A stretch of 64,000 nucleotides of DNA from Paenibacillus plantiphilus (GTDB taxonomy: Bacteria; Bacillota; Bacilli; Paenibacillales; Paenibacillaceae): contig NZ_CAKMMF010000009.1 in NCBI RefSeq assembly GCF_927798095.1, forward strand, positions 124,001-188,000, given 5' to 3'. The notes under the pieces are model-generated. The model worked only from the letters and a program-made list of their open reading frames with translations. It ran no database searches and was not told the DNA's origin. This document shows positions 52,642 through 61,108 of this stretch, piece by piece. A program made the translations under genes and the position numbers. Each line of letters starts with the position of its first letter. Position 1 is the stretch's first letter.

Positions 52642-54169
52642 AGGCTTCCTTCTCCCTCTTCGGATGATGAAATTGCTGCTGTGTTGTAATATCACTGAAC
52701 ATCCCTGAATAGTACACAACATCGCCGGAATCGCTCTTAACAGCGCTAATTGTCAGCCATTCCAAATAAATTTCGCCGGTTTTTTTACGGTTCCATATTG
52801 CTCCCTGCCAGAAGCCCTGACTGTGCAGACTCTCCCACATCGCATCATAGAACGCTTTGTCCTGCTTGCCCGACTTCAGTATGCTTGGCGTCTTGCCAAT
52901 CGCTTCACCGGAAGTATAGCCCGTCAGCCGTGTGAAGGACGCATTCACGGAATGAATGATACCGTTCTTGTCCGTGATCATAATCCCTTCGACCGTGTTC
53001 TCCACAATATTGGCAGCCAGCGCCAGTCTCTCCTGATAGAACATCCATATGACGATAATGAGACTCGCCAGCGCAATCTGCGACAACGCCATAAAGCCGA
53101 TTGCATAATGACCCGTCATGCTGAACAGCATCGTCAGAATCAGCGGCGGGAAGAAGCCGCCGAGACCGCCCATCGCGGAGATCATCCCATTGGCGATACC
53201 AGCTTGTTTGCTGAAGTACATCGGAACAAGCTTGAAGATCGTTCCATTCCCTGTGCCGGCGCACAAGGCTACTGTCAGACAGCCGACGGTGTACAATTGC
53301 AGGCTTGGCGCGAACGAAAGCAGGATAGCCGATACCGTCAAACCTCCGAATACGAACATTAATATTTTGAAAGGATTGAACTTGTCGCCCAGCCAGCCTC
53401 CGATTGGCCTCATCGCAGTAGCGAGTACGATGAAGCCCGCTGTACGCATGCCAGCATCCACCTTTTCCAGATGAAAGTGACTGACGAGAAAATTAGGCAA
53501 ATATACGGTGAATGCAACGAATGAGCCGAAGGTAAGAAAATAGAACAGACAAATAAACCACAGCTTCTCCGATCGTGATACCGCTTTAATCTGTTCCAGC
53601 AGCGGTGTTCTGACGGACACTTCTTCACGATCCCCAAGCAAGAAATTCAATGCAGCAAGAGCGATCAGTATGACGCTGTAAAGCAGCACCGTATTGGACC
53701 ATCCCCAAGCACTAGCAACGACTGGAGCGCCGAATGCCGAAATGGCCGTTCCCAGATTGCCAATGCCATAGATGCCGTTTACGAAGCCGTGACGCTCCTT
53801 CGGATAATACTTTGGCAACGAGGTAACACCTACCGAGAAGACTGCGCCGCCGATCCCGAGAAAAGCGCCGCCAATTATCAGATCCGCGAACGAATCCGCC
53901 TGGCTAATCCAGTACACAGGAGCGAGCAGCAGCACAAAGCTGATCATGAACAGCTTGCGGGCACCGTACCGATTCGTCCAGTAGCCGACAGGAATCCGTG
54001 CGATGGAGCCGACGAGAATCGGGATCGCAGTCGCCCAAGCCAGTTGGGATGAGCTAAGTGCAATATCATCTTTAATAAAGGGCATAAGCGAAGACAAAAT
54101 GACCCATACCATGAAGCCGAGCACCAGGCTGACGGTTTGCAGCGGCAGCTGTATTTTTCGCACCATCAT
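52634..54169 (-). CDS. narK: NarK-type nitrate/nitrite transporter with C-terminal PAS domain
   Basis: 511 residues. Residues 1-385 are a 12-helix MFS protein of the nitrate/nitrite porter family (ARIPVGYWTNRYGARKLF, GIGGAVFSVGVTSLPKYYPK, GNGTIFKLVPMYFSKQAG). After the last helix comes a PAS domain (residues ~388-495): IVENTVEGIMITDKNGIIHS, FTRLTGYTSGEAIGKTPSIL, then VVYYSGMFSDITTQQQ. Single uninterrupted frame. PAS domains sense ligands or redox and are rarely fused to porters. Its start overlaps the small 62-residue gene. Confidence 0.85.
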   Translation of the reverse strand: MMVRKIQLPLQTVSLVLGFMVWVILSSLMPFIKDDIALSSSQLAWATAIPILVGSIARIPVGYWTNRYGARKLFMISFVLLLAPVYWISQADSFADLIIGGAFLGIGGAVFSVGVTSLPKYYPKERHGFVNGIYGIGNLGTAISAFGAPVVASAWGWSNTVLLYSVILIALAALNFLLGDREEVSVRTPLLEQIKAVSRSEKLWFICLFYFLTFGSFVAFTVYLPNFLVSHFHLEKVDAGMRTAGFIVLATAMRPIGGWLGDKFNPFKILMFVFGGLTVSAILLSFAPSLQLYTVGCLTVALCAGTGNGTIFKLVPMYFSKQAGIANGMISAMGGLGGFFPPLILTMLFSMTGHYAIGFMALSQIALASLIIVIWMFYQERLALAANIVENTVEGIMITDKNGIIHSVNASFTRLTGYTSGEAIGKTPSILKSGKQDKAFYDAMWESLHSQGFWQGAIWNRKKTGEIYLEWLTISAVKSDSGDVVYYSGMFSDITTQQQFHHPKREKEAYA

Positions 54170-54354
54170 TTGACATCACGCTCCCGCTTGTAAATCCAGA
54201 AAGCCAGTGGAAACAAGATCAGATTCAACACGCAGAACAGGAGAACCGTCTCGTATTTCTCATAATAGTAAGCATTCACAGTTTGCTGTGTGCAGACAAT
54301 GTTCAGAAACAGCACGAAGCTGAGCAGCAGGACGCCTCGATAGCTACGTTTCAT
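54166..54354 (-). CDS. Small two-helix membrane protein of the nitrate reductase operon
   Basis: 62 residues. Two hydrophobic segments: GVLLLSFVLFLNIVC and YETVLLFCVLNLILFPLAFW, with a basic end KRERDVK. Its start lies inside the end of the Rieske gene and its stop overlaps narK. Overlaps on both sides support translation. Perhaps a small subunit that anchors the complex. Confidence 0.6.
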   Translation of the reverse strand: MKRSYRGVLLLSFVLFLNIVCTQQTVNAYYYEKYETVLLFCVLNLILFPLAFWIYKRERDVK

Positions 54355-54871
54355 ATCGTTTCACTCCCGTTGCGAGGATAACGCCCTGCTCCCGCTCCAG
54401 AATGATTTCGGGAAGCGGCCTTCTAGGCGGACCAGCGGTAGGAGCGCCCGTCTTGGGGTCGAATACCCCGTGATGGCATGGGCATACCATCTCGCCCTGC
54501 TCCTTGCTCCAGAACACCGGGCATTTCAAATGCGTGCATGCATTCTGATAAGCCTTGAACTCATCTTCGCCAAGACGGATCAGCAAAGCCGAGTCATGCT
54601 TGCCGGGATACGCGAACTCCATCGCCTCTCCAACCTTCAAATCGCTGACATCGGTTATTTTCGCCGCGGTATATTTCTTATTGCTGAAGCCCGCAAGCTC
54701 CTTGGCCGCTATCGCTCCCCATGGCAGCGTCGAGACGGCGAACACCCCCGCAGCCCCAACCATCAGCTTCATAAAGCTGCGACGGTCAAGACTCCGCTCG
54801 TTGTCCTTGTGTATATTATGCGTATAATTATCCTCGTCAAAAGGTATGTTGCCCTTCTGTCCTTGATCCAC
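54344..54871 (-). CDS. Rieske [2Fe-2S] protein with Tat signal
   Basis: 175 residues. Tat signal DRRSFMKLMVGAAGVFAVST at about residues 29-48, uncleaved in many Rieske proteins. Cluster motifs CTHLKCPVFW and CPCHHGVFD (CxH...CxxH) at about residues 113-135. Would accept electrons from menaquinol-linked partners outside the membrane. A Rieske subunit is not part of standard NarGHI; here it sits in the same operon as a Mo reductase and a heme-b membrane protein. Confidence 0.85.
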   Translation of the reverse strand: MDQGQKGNIPFDEDNYTHNIHKDNERSLDRRSFMKLMVGAAGVFAVSTLPWGAIAAKELAGFSNKKYTAAKITDVSDLKVGEAMEFAYPGKHDSALLIRLGEDEFKAYQNACTHLKCPVFWSKEQGEMVCPCHHGVFDPKTGAPTAGPPRRPLPEIILEREQGVILATGVKRYET

Positions 54872-54909
54872 TGAGAATCACCCCTGTCTATAATTGTTCG
54901 ACGATTCTG

Positions 54910-55473
54910 CTAGAAAAGCTTTTGCTTGCCCTGCAGAATACCCGGCAAGCTGATCTTGACGTTCGTCTCGCCTTCCAGAGGATCGAACGGCTCGCGGCTG
55001 GACATCCATTTCCCCAGCCGGTGCTGCTCCTTCTTCATGCTGAGCTCATCTTCCGTGACCCACTGCAATGTATTGGTCGGACAAACCGATGCGCACATCG
55101 GCGGAATGCCTTCCTTGGTCCGGTCATAACACAGATCGCATTTGTACATCAGATTTTGCGCTTCATCAAACTTTGGTATTCCATACGGACAGGCAATCGT
55201 ACAGTTCTGGCAGCCGATGCACTTCTCCACCAGCGCCGAGAGAACAGCGCCCTCTGCAGTGATCTGGATCGCTTGGGCCGGACAACTCCGCGCACAGGCC
55301 GGATTGACGCAGTGCAGACACATGAGCGGAATCGTCTGGCGATCGACGAGCGGATTCACGTCATAGACATAGTTCCTGTTGCGCTGATCATGGCCTCCGC
55401 ATTGTGTACAAGCAGCAAGACAGCTGCGGCAGCCGATACAGTTGTCCATCTCGATATACAAGTATTGTTTCAT
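54910..55473 (-). CDS. Four-cluster ferredoxin subunit (DmsB/NrfC/NarH-like)
   Basis: 187 residues. Four cysteine groups: CIGCRSCLAACTQC, CLHCVNPACARSCP, CIGCQNCTIACPYG and CDLCYDRTKEG...CASVCPTNT. They ligate four Fe-S clusters as in electron-transfer subunits of Mo oxidoreductases. Its start overlaps the stop of the Mo subunit gene. Likely carries electrons between membrane subunit and catalytic subunit. Confidence 0.85.
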   Translation of the reverse strand: MKQYLYIEMDNCIGCRSCLAACTQCGGHDQRNRNYVYDVNPLVDRQTIPLMCLHCVNPACARSCPAQAIQITAEGAVLSALVEKCIGCQNCTIACPYGIPKFDEAQNLMYKCDLCYDRTKEGIPPMCASVCPTNTLQWVTEDELSMKKEQHRLGKWMSSREPFDPLEGETNVKISLPGILQGKQKLF

Positions 55474-57647
55474 TGGCTCCTCCTGCTTGATTTCTCAGTT
55501 GCCTTATCGATTTGCGCAGCACAGACTTTGAACTCCGGCATACGGGATATCGGGTCGAGCGCCGCGATCGTGAGCAGATTGATCGACAAGTCATGACCGA
55601 AGTGATAGGGTACGAACACAGTATCCGGACGAATCGCCTGAGTAAGCTTCACCTTGTAGAATACCTCGCCGCGGCGGGTGTACAGTCTCACAACCTCTTC
55701 ATGCTCAATGCCGTACTGCTCCGCTGTTTCTGGATGGACCTCCACATAGGGCTCCGGGCACATATCATTCAGAAACGGAATTCTCCGCGTCTGATTGCCG
55801 GATAGATAATGGTATACGACGCGCCCTGTCGTCAGTCGAAGCGGGTATTCGCCGCATGGCTCCTCTGCAGGCGGCCGATATGGAAGTGCGCACAGCAGCG
55901 CTTTGCCATCCCCATGATAAAACTTCTTGTCGAGGAACATGTAAGGCGTTCCCGGGTCCTCCTCGCTCTTGCACGGCCAGAACACACCGTCCTGCTTGTC
56001 GATCTTATCCCAAGTTGCGCCATAGTAATCTGCATATCCTCCCTTGGAAGCGAGCCGGAATTCGTCTGCAACCTCGCGGGCAGTCTTCAAATGGCTGAAA
56101 TATTGTCCACGCCCCAGCCGTTCGGCCAGCTCAACATGAATCTGCCAGTCAGGCTTTGATTCGCCAAGCGGCTCCTGCGCCTTGTTGATCTTGATGATCC
56201 GGCCCTCCAGATTAGTGACCGTGCCCTCATCCTCCGACCATGAAGTAGTCGGCAGCACAACATCCGCAAATTCGCAAGATTCCGACAGGTAAAGATCGGA
56301 GCAGACCATGAAATCCAGCTCCTTCAGCGCGGCCCGAACCGTATGCTGATTCGGGGCTGATACCGCCGGGTTGGAGCAGAGCAGATACATGCCGCGAATC
56401 GTCTTATTCAACATCAGCTCGAACATCTCATAGGCTGAGACGCCAGGCTGCGGCATCTCCTCCGGCTTGATGCCCCACACCTTGCATACTTCCTCGACAT
56501 GCTTCGGATTCGTGATCTTGCGGTAACCGGGCAGCGCATCCGCCTTCTGCCCATGCTCCCGTCCTCCTTGACCGTTGCCTTGTCCGGTGAATGTCGCAAC
56601 GCCTGATTTGGGCCGGCCAATCTTGCCCGTTACAAGACACATATTCGTATAGCCGGACACATTGTCAGTCCCCTTCTGCTGCTGCTCGATGCCTCTTGCG
56701 AACATAACAATCGCTTCAGGAGCCTTGCCATAAATTTCGGCGGCGCGGATCAGCTTCTCCACAGCTACACCCGTTATTTCACTCGTATATTCCGGTGTAA
56801 AGGCTTTCACAACCTCCGCCATCTCGTCGAAGCCGTTCGTATGCGCACTGACAAACTCTTTGTCCGCGTATCCGTTCTGTATCAGCAGATTGACCATGCA
56901 ATTCGCTAGCGCCAGATCAGTGCCGGGACGCAAATCAAGATGAATATCCGCCCTTCTGGCCAGCGGTGTCTCGCGCGGATCGGCGACGATCAGATAGCCG
57001 CCGCGATTCTGCACCTCCCAGACGCGGAACATGGAGGTCGGATGGCATTCCGCCGTATTGCTGCCTGCGATAAACAGACAGTCCGTCTGATGCAGATCGG
57101 TCCACGGCAAAGTGGAGCCGCGATCAACGCCGAACGTTCGCATGAACCCTGCGGCCGCGCTTGACATACAGAATCGGCCGTTGTAGTCGATATATCTCGT
57201 CTGCAATGCGACACGGGCGAATTTCCCGGTCAAATAACATTTCTCATTCGTCATGGACACTCCGCTGAACACAGATAGCGAGTCCTTGCCGTACTGGGAT
57301 TGCAGACCCTGAAACTTGCGAACGATCAGCTCATAGGCTTCCTCCCAGCTCGCCTCGCGGAATCCATCCTTCGTGCCCTTGAGCTGCGGATTATCCCGGA
57401 TTAGCGGACGCAGCAGCCTGTCGTCGTGGTTGGTCTGTTGGTAGGCGGTTACGCCTTTCGGGCACATCTTGCCCAGTGTTACCGGCCAGTCATAGCGCGG
57501 CTCCACACCGATAATTTTGTTCGTCGATTTGTCAACGCGAAGATTCATGCCGCATTGCATGCCGCAGTACGAGCAATGTGTCGGCACTAATGCTTCGTTT
57601 GGATGCTGCTTGTTCGCAATTGTCCGGAAGAATTCATCCTTTAGCAT
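55470..57647 (-). CDS. Molybdopterin nitrate reductase catalytic subunit (NasA/NasC-like)
   Basis: 725 residues. N-terminal [4Fe-4S] site HCSYCGMQCGMNLRV with KMCPKG. The Mo ligand is the Cys of YNGRFCMSSAAAGFMRTFG, as in Nas/Nap, whereas NarG uses Asp. GQGNGQGGREHGQKADALPG and GTVTNLEGRIIKINKAQEP are typical of assimilatory-type enzymes. No Tat signal, so it appears cytoplasmic. Coupled to Fe-S, Rieske and heme-b genes and to narK in an FNR-driven operon, which points to a respiratory role. A formate dehydrogenase is less likely. Confidence 0.8.
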   Translation of the reverse strand: MLKDEFFRTIANKQHPNEALVPTHCSYCGMQCGMNLRVDKSTNKIIGVEPRYDWPVTLGKMCPKGVTAYQQTNHDDRLLRPLIRDNPQLKGTKDGFREASWEEAYELIVRKFQGLQSQYGKDSLSVFSGVSMTNEKCYLTGKFARVALQTRYIDYNGRFCMSSAAAGFMRTFGVDRGSTLPWTDLHQTDCLFIAGSNTAECHPTSMFRVWEVQNRGGYLIVADPRETPLARRADIHLDLRPGTDLALANCMVNLLIQNGYADKEFVSAHTNGFDEMAEVVKAFTPEYTSEITGVAVEKLIRAAEIYGKAPEAIVMFARGIEQQQKGTDNVSGYTNMCLVTGKIGRPKSGVATFTGQGNGQGGREHGQKADALPGYRKITNPKHVEEVCKVWGIKPEEMPQPGVSAYEMFELMLNKTIRGMYLLCSNPAVSAPNQHTVRAALKELDFMVCSDLYLSESCEFADVVLPTTSWSEDEGTVTNLEGRIIKINKAQEPLGESKPDWQIHVELAERLGRGQYFSHLKTAREVADEFRLASKGGYADYYGATWDKIDKQDGVFWPCKSEEDPGTPYMFLDKKFYHGDGKALLCALPYRPPAEEPCGEYPLRLTTGRVVYHYLSGNQTRRIPFLNDMCPEPYVEVHPETAEQYGIEHEEVVRLYTRRGEVFYKVKLTQAIRPDTVFVPYHFGHDLSINLLTIAALDPISRMPEFKVCAAQIDKATEKSSRRSQ

Positions 57648-58674
57648 TCTGATTGGCCTCCTTGACCTTCACCTGATGCGTAGCCACACCTGCGAACCTC
57701 GACATGCGATATTTGCGCCGACATGGAAGGCAGAGCTCTGCGAGATGAAAGCCCTCCTTCATTTGAAATTCAATATCGTTCTGCTTCAATACAGCAATGA
57801 CGTCCTTCGACTGCTCCTCGGACACGAAGCCGGTTCCGCACACCTTGCACGCTTTCATTGCCTGCTCGCCGTAATGCTCGCGATAATTGCGTGCGAGCAC
57901 ACTCATCGGGCGGAACGGGATATGCGCCAGCTTGCCGAAGGGCAAATAAATGAGCGTAATAATGACAGACCATTGGTGGATGACCGTAACTACCGGATGT
58001 CCGAAGCCATGCAGGAAAATATTGTTGAAGGTTAGCAGCAGCCCCGTAAGACTGATGAACAACAACAGATACAGCGGCAGAAAATCATACACGAACGATT
58101 GCTCCGCACGCGCCTGCATATCCTTGAGCCGACGATAGAGCGCCATGCAGACGCCTCCAATAACCATGAAGGCTGTAATATTAAGCGCATTGAAGAAGAG
58201 GAAGGCGAGGATGCCGTCTGCCTGGATCTTCATCAGATCGAGTCCGAAGCCAACGACCGTATAATAGCCATTCTCGTCCATCGTAAAATACATCCAGCCA
58301 AATACGAGCGGAAAAGTTACAAGCGCCGAAAGTATGCAGCCCCACCCGAGCAATACGTGCTGTGTCCAGCGATACCAGCCCCGATGCCATATAAACTGAT
58401 AAGTAACCAGATGCTCTGCCGTCGTTTGGGGTGTTGATCTGCGCAGCAGCAGCTTCAACCCTTTAGTCAGTATCAGCTTGGCTGGCGGCCGCTCTGCCCA
58501 GGCGATAAACCGGTAGAAAAAACCGGCAATGAATACGAACGTGCCGACCATGTACCCGTACAGCGCCATATCGATATGGGTGAAGAAGCGGGAACCGATG
58601 AACATAAGGATGAACAGACCACTAATTGTAAGGAACATCATCTTGGCGAATTTCGATGCGAAGGCTCGATCCAT
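57634..58674 (-). CDS. Heme-b-type membrane subunit with C-terminal zinc-ribbon-like tail
   Basis: 346 residues. About eight transmembrane segments with histidines at helix ends (YRWTQHVLLGWGCI, VVTVIHQWSVIITLIY, GKLAHIPFRP), as in NarI/DsrM-like quinol-heme subunits. The C-terminal cytoplasmic tail holds two CxxC pairs (CKVCGTGF...CLPCRRKY) that could bind zinc or an Fe-S cluster. First gene of the nitrate reductase operon; overlaps the Mo subunit start by 14 bases. Probably oxidises menaquinol. Confidence 0.7.
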   Translation of the reverse strand: MDRAFASKFAKMMFLTISGLFILMFIGSRFFTHIDMALYGYMVGTFVFIAGFFYRFIAWAERPPAKLILTKGLKLLLRRSTPQTTAEHLVTYQFIWHRGWYRWTQHVLLGWGCILSALVTFPLVFGWMYFTMDENGYYTVVGFGLDLMKIQADGILAFLFFNALNITAFMVIGGVCMALYRRLKDMQARAEQSFVYDFLPLYLLLFISLTGLLLTFNNIFLHGFGHPVVTVIHQWSVIITLIYLPFGKLAHIPFRPMSVLARNYREHYGEQAMKACKVCGTGFVSEEQSKDVIAVLKQNDIEFQMKEGFHLAELCLPCRRKYRMSRFAGVATHQVKVKEANQNAKG

Positions 58675-58713
58675 ATACTGTTTACTCCCTCTCTCTTATT
58701 TCTTCTGTCCTCA

Positions 58714-58756
58714 ATTGAAACATATGTTACGGAGCGCGGCAGTGATTTCGATCACA
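58714..58756 (-). promoter_or_regulatory. FNR box and -10 of the nitrate reductase operon
   Basis: On the minus strand TGTGA-tcgaaa-TCACT (58741-58756, one mismatch), with TTCAAT at 58719-58714. Centre-to--10 distance 29.5-34.5, as at the other sites. Confidence 0.65.
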
Positions 58757-58886
58757 CTAATCACCCGATTTGACCATCCGCCAATCAAATAAGATAGGTG
58801 AAATCGCCAGCAATCTCCTATTCTTATGCCGCTTTGCGCTGTTGTCCGCAATTGGTGACAATTATGTGGCGTTGCATGGCCGATTC

Positions 58887-58929
58887 TGTGAGAAAGATCA
58901 CATGCAAGCGGCTTCAAATGCTCTAAATT
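58887..58929 (+). promoter_or_regulatory. FNR box and -10 of the nreA-like gene
   Basis: TGTGA-gaaaga-TCACA (58887-58902), perfect consensus, with TAAATT at 58924-58929 at the class II position. Confidence 0.7.
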
Positions 58930-58970
58930 ATATAGTAGCAGCTATAAATTTGGAGGGAGGTGAGTCTCGA

Positions 58971-59405
58971 ATGCCGTTATTGCAATCCATCATATCGCAG
59001 CGCTTGGAGAGCTTGTGCCACATGACCTCCAGTGATTTTTCCGCATTAGCCATTATGGATCCAGATGGAAAACACGTACGTTGGCGATATGCCTATGGCA
59101 ACCGTACAGACCGTTACAAGCAGATGACGCTCAAGCCTGGATTAGGACCGGCAGGAGTCGCGCTCCGTACCGGCAGGCCGGCTGCTTGGGAAGACCGCAG
59201 CTCCTCTTCCACAGACAAAAGCCCTGTCATCCCGATGATGGTAGCAGAGCAGCTCCGCTGTGCTGTCGCTTATCCGATTGCGGACAGGGATAGTATCCGT
59301 GCAGTGTTGCTCATCGCTCGCCGCTTGCCGCTTCCCTATACAGGCAGTGAGACCTCACACATCGAAGATACACTCCCAGACCTATTGCCGTTACTGCAGG
59401 ACTGA
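58971..59405 (+). CDS. nreA: GAF-domain nitrate sensor (NreA-like)
   Basis: 144 residues, a single GAF domain. The start follows GGAGGGAGGTGAG; upstream open sequence contains the FNR box and is not coding. The pattern HVRWRYAYGNRTDRYKQMTL then KPGLGPAGVALRTGRPAAW matches Staphylococcus NreA (RWxYxxGNxxxRYKxxxLxxGxGxAG), which binds nitrate and controls NreB kinase. No nreBC genes lie within this window. Divergent from the nitrate reductase operon. Confidence 0.75.
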   Translation: MPLLQSIISQRLESLCHMTSSDFSALAIMDPDGKHVRWRYAYGNRTDRYKQMTLKPGLGPAGVALRTGRPAAWEDRSSSSTDKSPVIPMMVAEQLRCAVAYPIADRDSIRAVLLIARRLPLPYTGSETSHIEDTLPDLLPLLQD

Positions 59406-59431
59406 GCGAATATACTGCAATTCCCATGAAA

Positions 59432-59466
59432 AAGCGGTAATCCGAGCTAAAGAAGGATTACCGCTT
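59432..59466. terminator. Bidirectional terminator between nreA-like and peptide genes
   Basis: AAGCGGTAATCC-11 nt-GGATTACCGCTT. A T-rich tract follows on the plus strand and TTTTT on the minus strand. Confidence 0.8.
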
Positions 59467-59490
59467 GTCTCTTTATTTCAGCTTGTCACT

Positions 59491-59589
59491 TTACTTCAAA
59501 TTGCCGGGCATCGCTTTCAATATCTTCCCGGTATTCGCCTGAACGACCGACAATGCGGCTGGCTTTACAGCCGGAACGATGATTTTCAT
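59491..59589 (-). CDS. Candidate precursor peptide of the radical SAM maturase (32 residues)
   Basis: The ORF begins one base after the maturase stop (taa-g-ATG) with AGAGGTG as RBS, so translation is coupled. The peptide starts MKIIVPAVKPAALSVVQ, continues ANTGKILKAMPGNLK and stops; a terminator follows about 25 bp later. It has five Lys and no Cys, aromatic, His or acidic residue. A short peptide directly after a SPASM maturase is the standard RiPP layout. It is too short for ordinary gene finders. Product and modification unknown. Confidence 0.7.
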   Translation of the reverse strand: MKIIVPAVKPAALSVVQANTGKILKAMPGNLK

Positions 59590-59590
59590 C

Positions 59591-61063
59591 TTATTCACCT
59601 CTCATTCCATTTCTCCGTAACAAATCTAAAACTTGACCCAGCTTCCGTTTCTCGTGCGGGCAAGGGCGTCTTCCTGTTCTCATCCGATACAGCGGACAAT
59701 GATTGCCTTGACAGGACGGTCGATAAAAGCAGCCCCGGCATACCGCATCCCCTTCCTCACCGGAGTCTGTCCACAGCGCCAGCTTGTCAGAATCAAGCTC
59801 AATATTGCCATCATCATGCAATCTCCCTACCCGATTCGTCTCCTCGTCCAGCGCAAGCGTGCATTTGTAGAGGCGTCCGTCTGATCCGACTACAAGAGAT
59901 TGAGGCATTGCAGCATAACAAACCGAACCCGACGGCTGCAGAGAATCCGATATCGACTCGCTAAGGACAAGTCCGCGCTCCAGCCCATAACGAGTCAATT
60001 CCCACAAATGCGCATCCGCCGCTGTTCTTCCGCATACCGGAATACGCTCACTGTGAGGTCCTCCCCAGCGGCCGACTGGACGAACGAGCAGTTGGAATCT
60101 GGGATCGCCACTGAACGCTTCTGCGAGCCTGTCGAGCAGCTGCGGTATCTCTGCCACATTATCCTCATCGAAATTAACGCGAATATCGATCGTAAAAGAA
60201 CGATCAACCTCCCTCAACCCCAGCAAGTTGCCGATAATGCGCTCAAAGGTCCCGCCACTATGCTCCCGCAGCATTCGTCTTCTGTCATGGACAGCTCCTA
60301 CGCCGTCCAGTGTAACCATATAACGCTGCACATGAAGATCCAGCAGCTGTATCAACCGTTCCTTCGTCAGCTCATATCCATTCGTGGACATGTCTGCAGA
60401 ATACCCTATACTAGCAGACGCGCAGCTCATCTTGAACGACTGCGACAGTTCGGTTAGTACGTCTGCAGCGAGCAGCGGCTCCCCGCCAAACCAGCTGACC
60501 GCAAGCTGCTCGATTTCACCGACTTTCCTATCCACATAAGCTTTCAGACCTTCAATCGTTCCCCTTCCCATCTCCCCCCTCGAAAAAGATTGATAGCAAT
60601 ACGTACATCGCAGGTTGCAGGCTTCCGTCGGCAGAATAACCAAATGCGCAAATTTCGCTGCTTTCCGATTCTTATGCAGCTGCTGTGCCATGAGAAGCTC
60701 ATCCAAATCCTTGCTCACAAGAAAACCGGATTCACGCATTTGGGCGGCCAATTCCATTGCCGCCGTTTCCGCTGCCTCTTCTGGACGGCTATACGTCATT
60801 GCATTCAATCCCGCTGCCTCTTCTGGACAGCTATACATCGTTGCATTCAATCCCGCTGCCTCTTCTGGACAGCTATACATCGTTGCATCCAACCCCACTG
60901 CCTCAGAAGAGGCAGCTCCTCGCCGCAGCAGATATCTCGCCTGCGCCGCCTCTGTACCCTCGGCAGCGGCAATCGCGCCAGAATACGAGTTATAGAGCAG
61001 TCTCGTTTCCTTGCTCGCCTTAACATCCAGGTTGAAGCGTGAAGGAACCCATTCCTCACCCAT
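59591..61063 (-). CDS. Radical SAM/SPASM peptide maturase
   Basis: 490 residues; GGAGATGAGG before ATG. The N-terminal segment SRFNLDVKASKETRLLYNSY is the peptide-maturase start. Three 14-residue repeats (GLDATMYSCPEEAA type) occupy residues 57-98. The radical SAM site is ACNLRCTYCYQSF (Cys 149, 153 and 156), then SWFGGEPLL. The SPASM region has SVCYAAMPQSL, LYKCTLALDEETNRVG, CRGCFYRPSCQGNHCP and RRPCPHEK, ligands for two extra clusters. Transcribed from an FNR-type promoter. A peptide gene follows directly. Confidence 0.8.
   Translation of the reverse strand: MGEEWVPSRFNLDVKASKETRLLYNSYSGAIAAAEGTEAAQARYLLRRGAASSEAVGLDATMYSCPEEAAGLNATMYSCPEEAAGLNAMTYSRPEEAAETAAMELAAQMRESGFLVSKDLDELLMAQQLHKNRKAAKFAHLVILPTEACNLRCTYCYQSFSRGEMGRGTIEGLKAYVDRKVGEIEQLAVSWFGGEPLLAADVLTELSQSFKMSCASASIGYSADMSTNGYELTKERLIQLLDLHVQRYMVTLDGVGAVHDRRRMLREHSGGTFERIIGNLLGLREVDRSFTIDIRVNFDEDNVAEIPQLLDRLAEAFSGDPRFQLLVRPVGRWGGPHSERIPVCGRTAADAHLWELTRYGLERGLVLSESISDSLQPSGSVCYAAMPQSLVVGSDGRLYKCTLALDEETNRVGRLHDDGNIELDSDKLALWTDSGEEGDAVCRGCFYRPSCQGNHCPLYRMRTGRRPCPHEKRKLGQVLDLLRRNGMRGE
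60770..60895 (-). repeat. Three 42-bp tandem repeats within the maturase gene
   Basis: Units encode GLDATMYSCPEEAA, GLNATMYSCPEEAA and GLNAMTYSRPEEAA. Two copies differ by very few bases, so expansion is recent. The copy number may vary between strains. Confidence 0.8.
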
Positions 61064-61108
61064 GCAATTGCCTCATCTCCTGACCTCGCAATTGAATAAT
61101 GCGGCAGT

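Noticed and set aside
59900-60457. 185-codon plus-strand frame opposite the radical SAM maturase
   Set aside because: Shadow of the maturase coding sequence; the maturase has all its expected motifs in the other frame.
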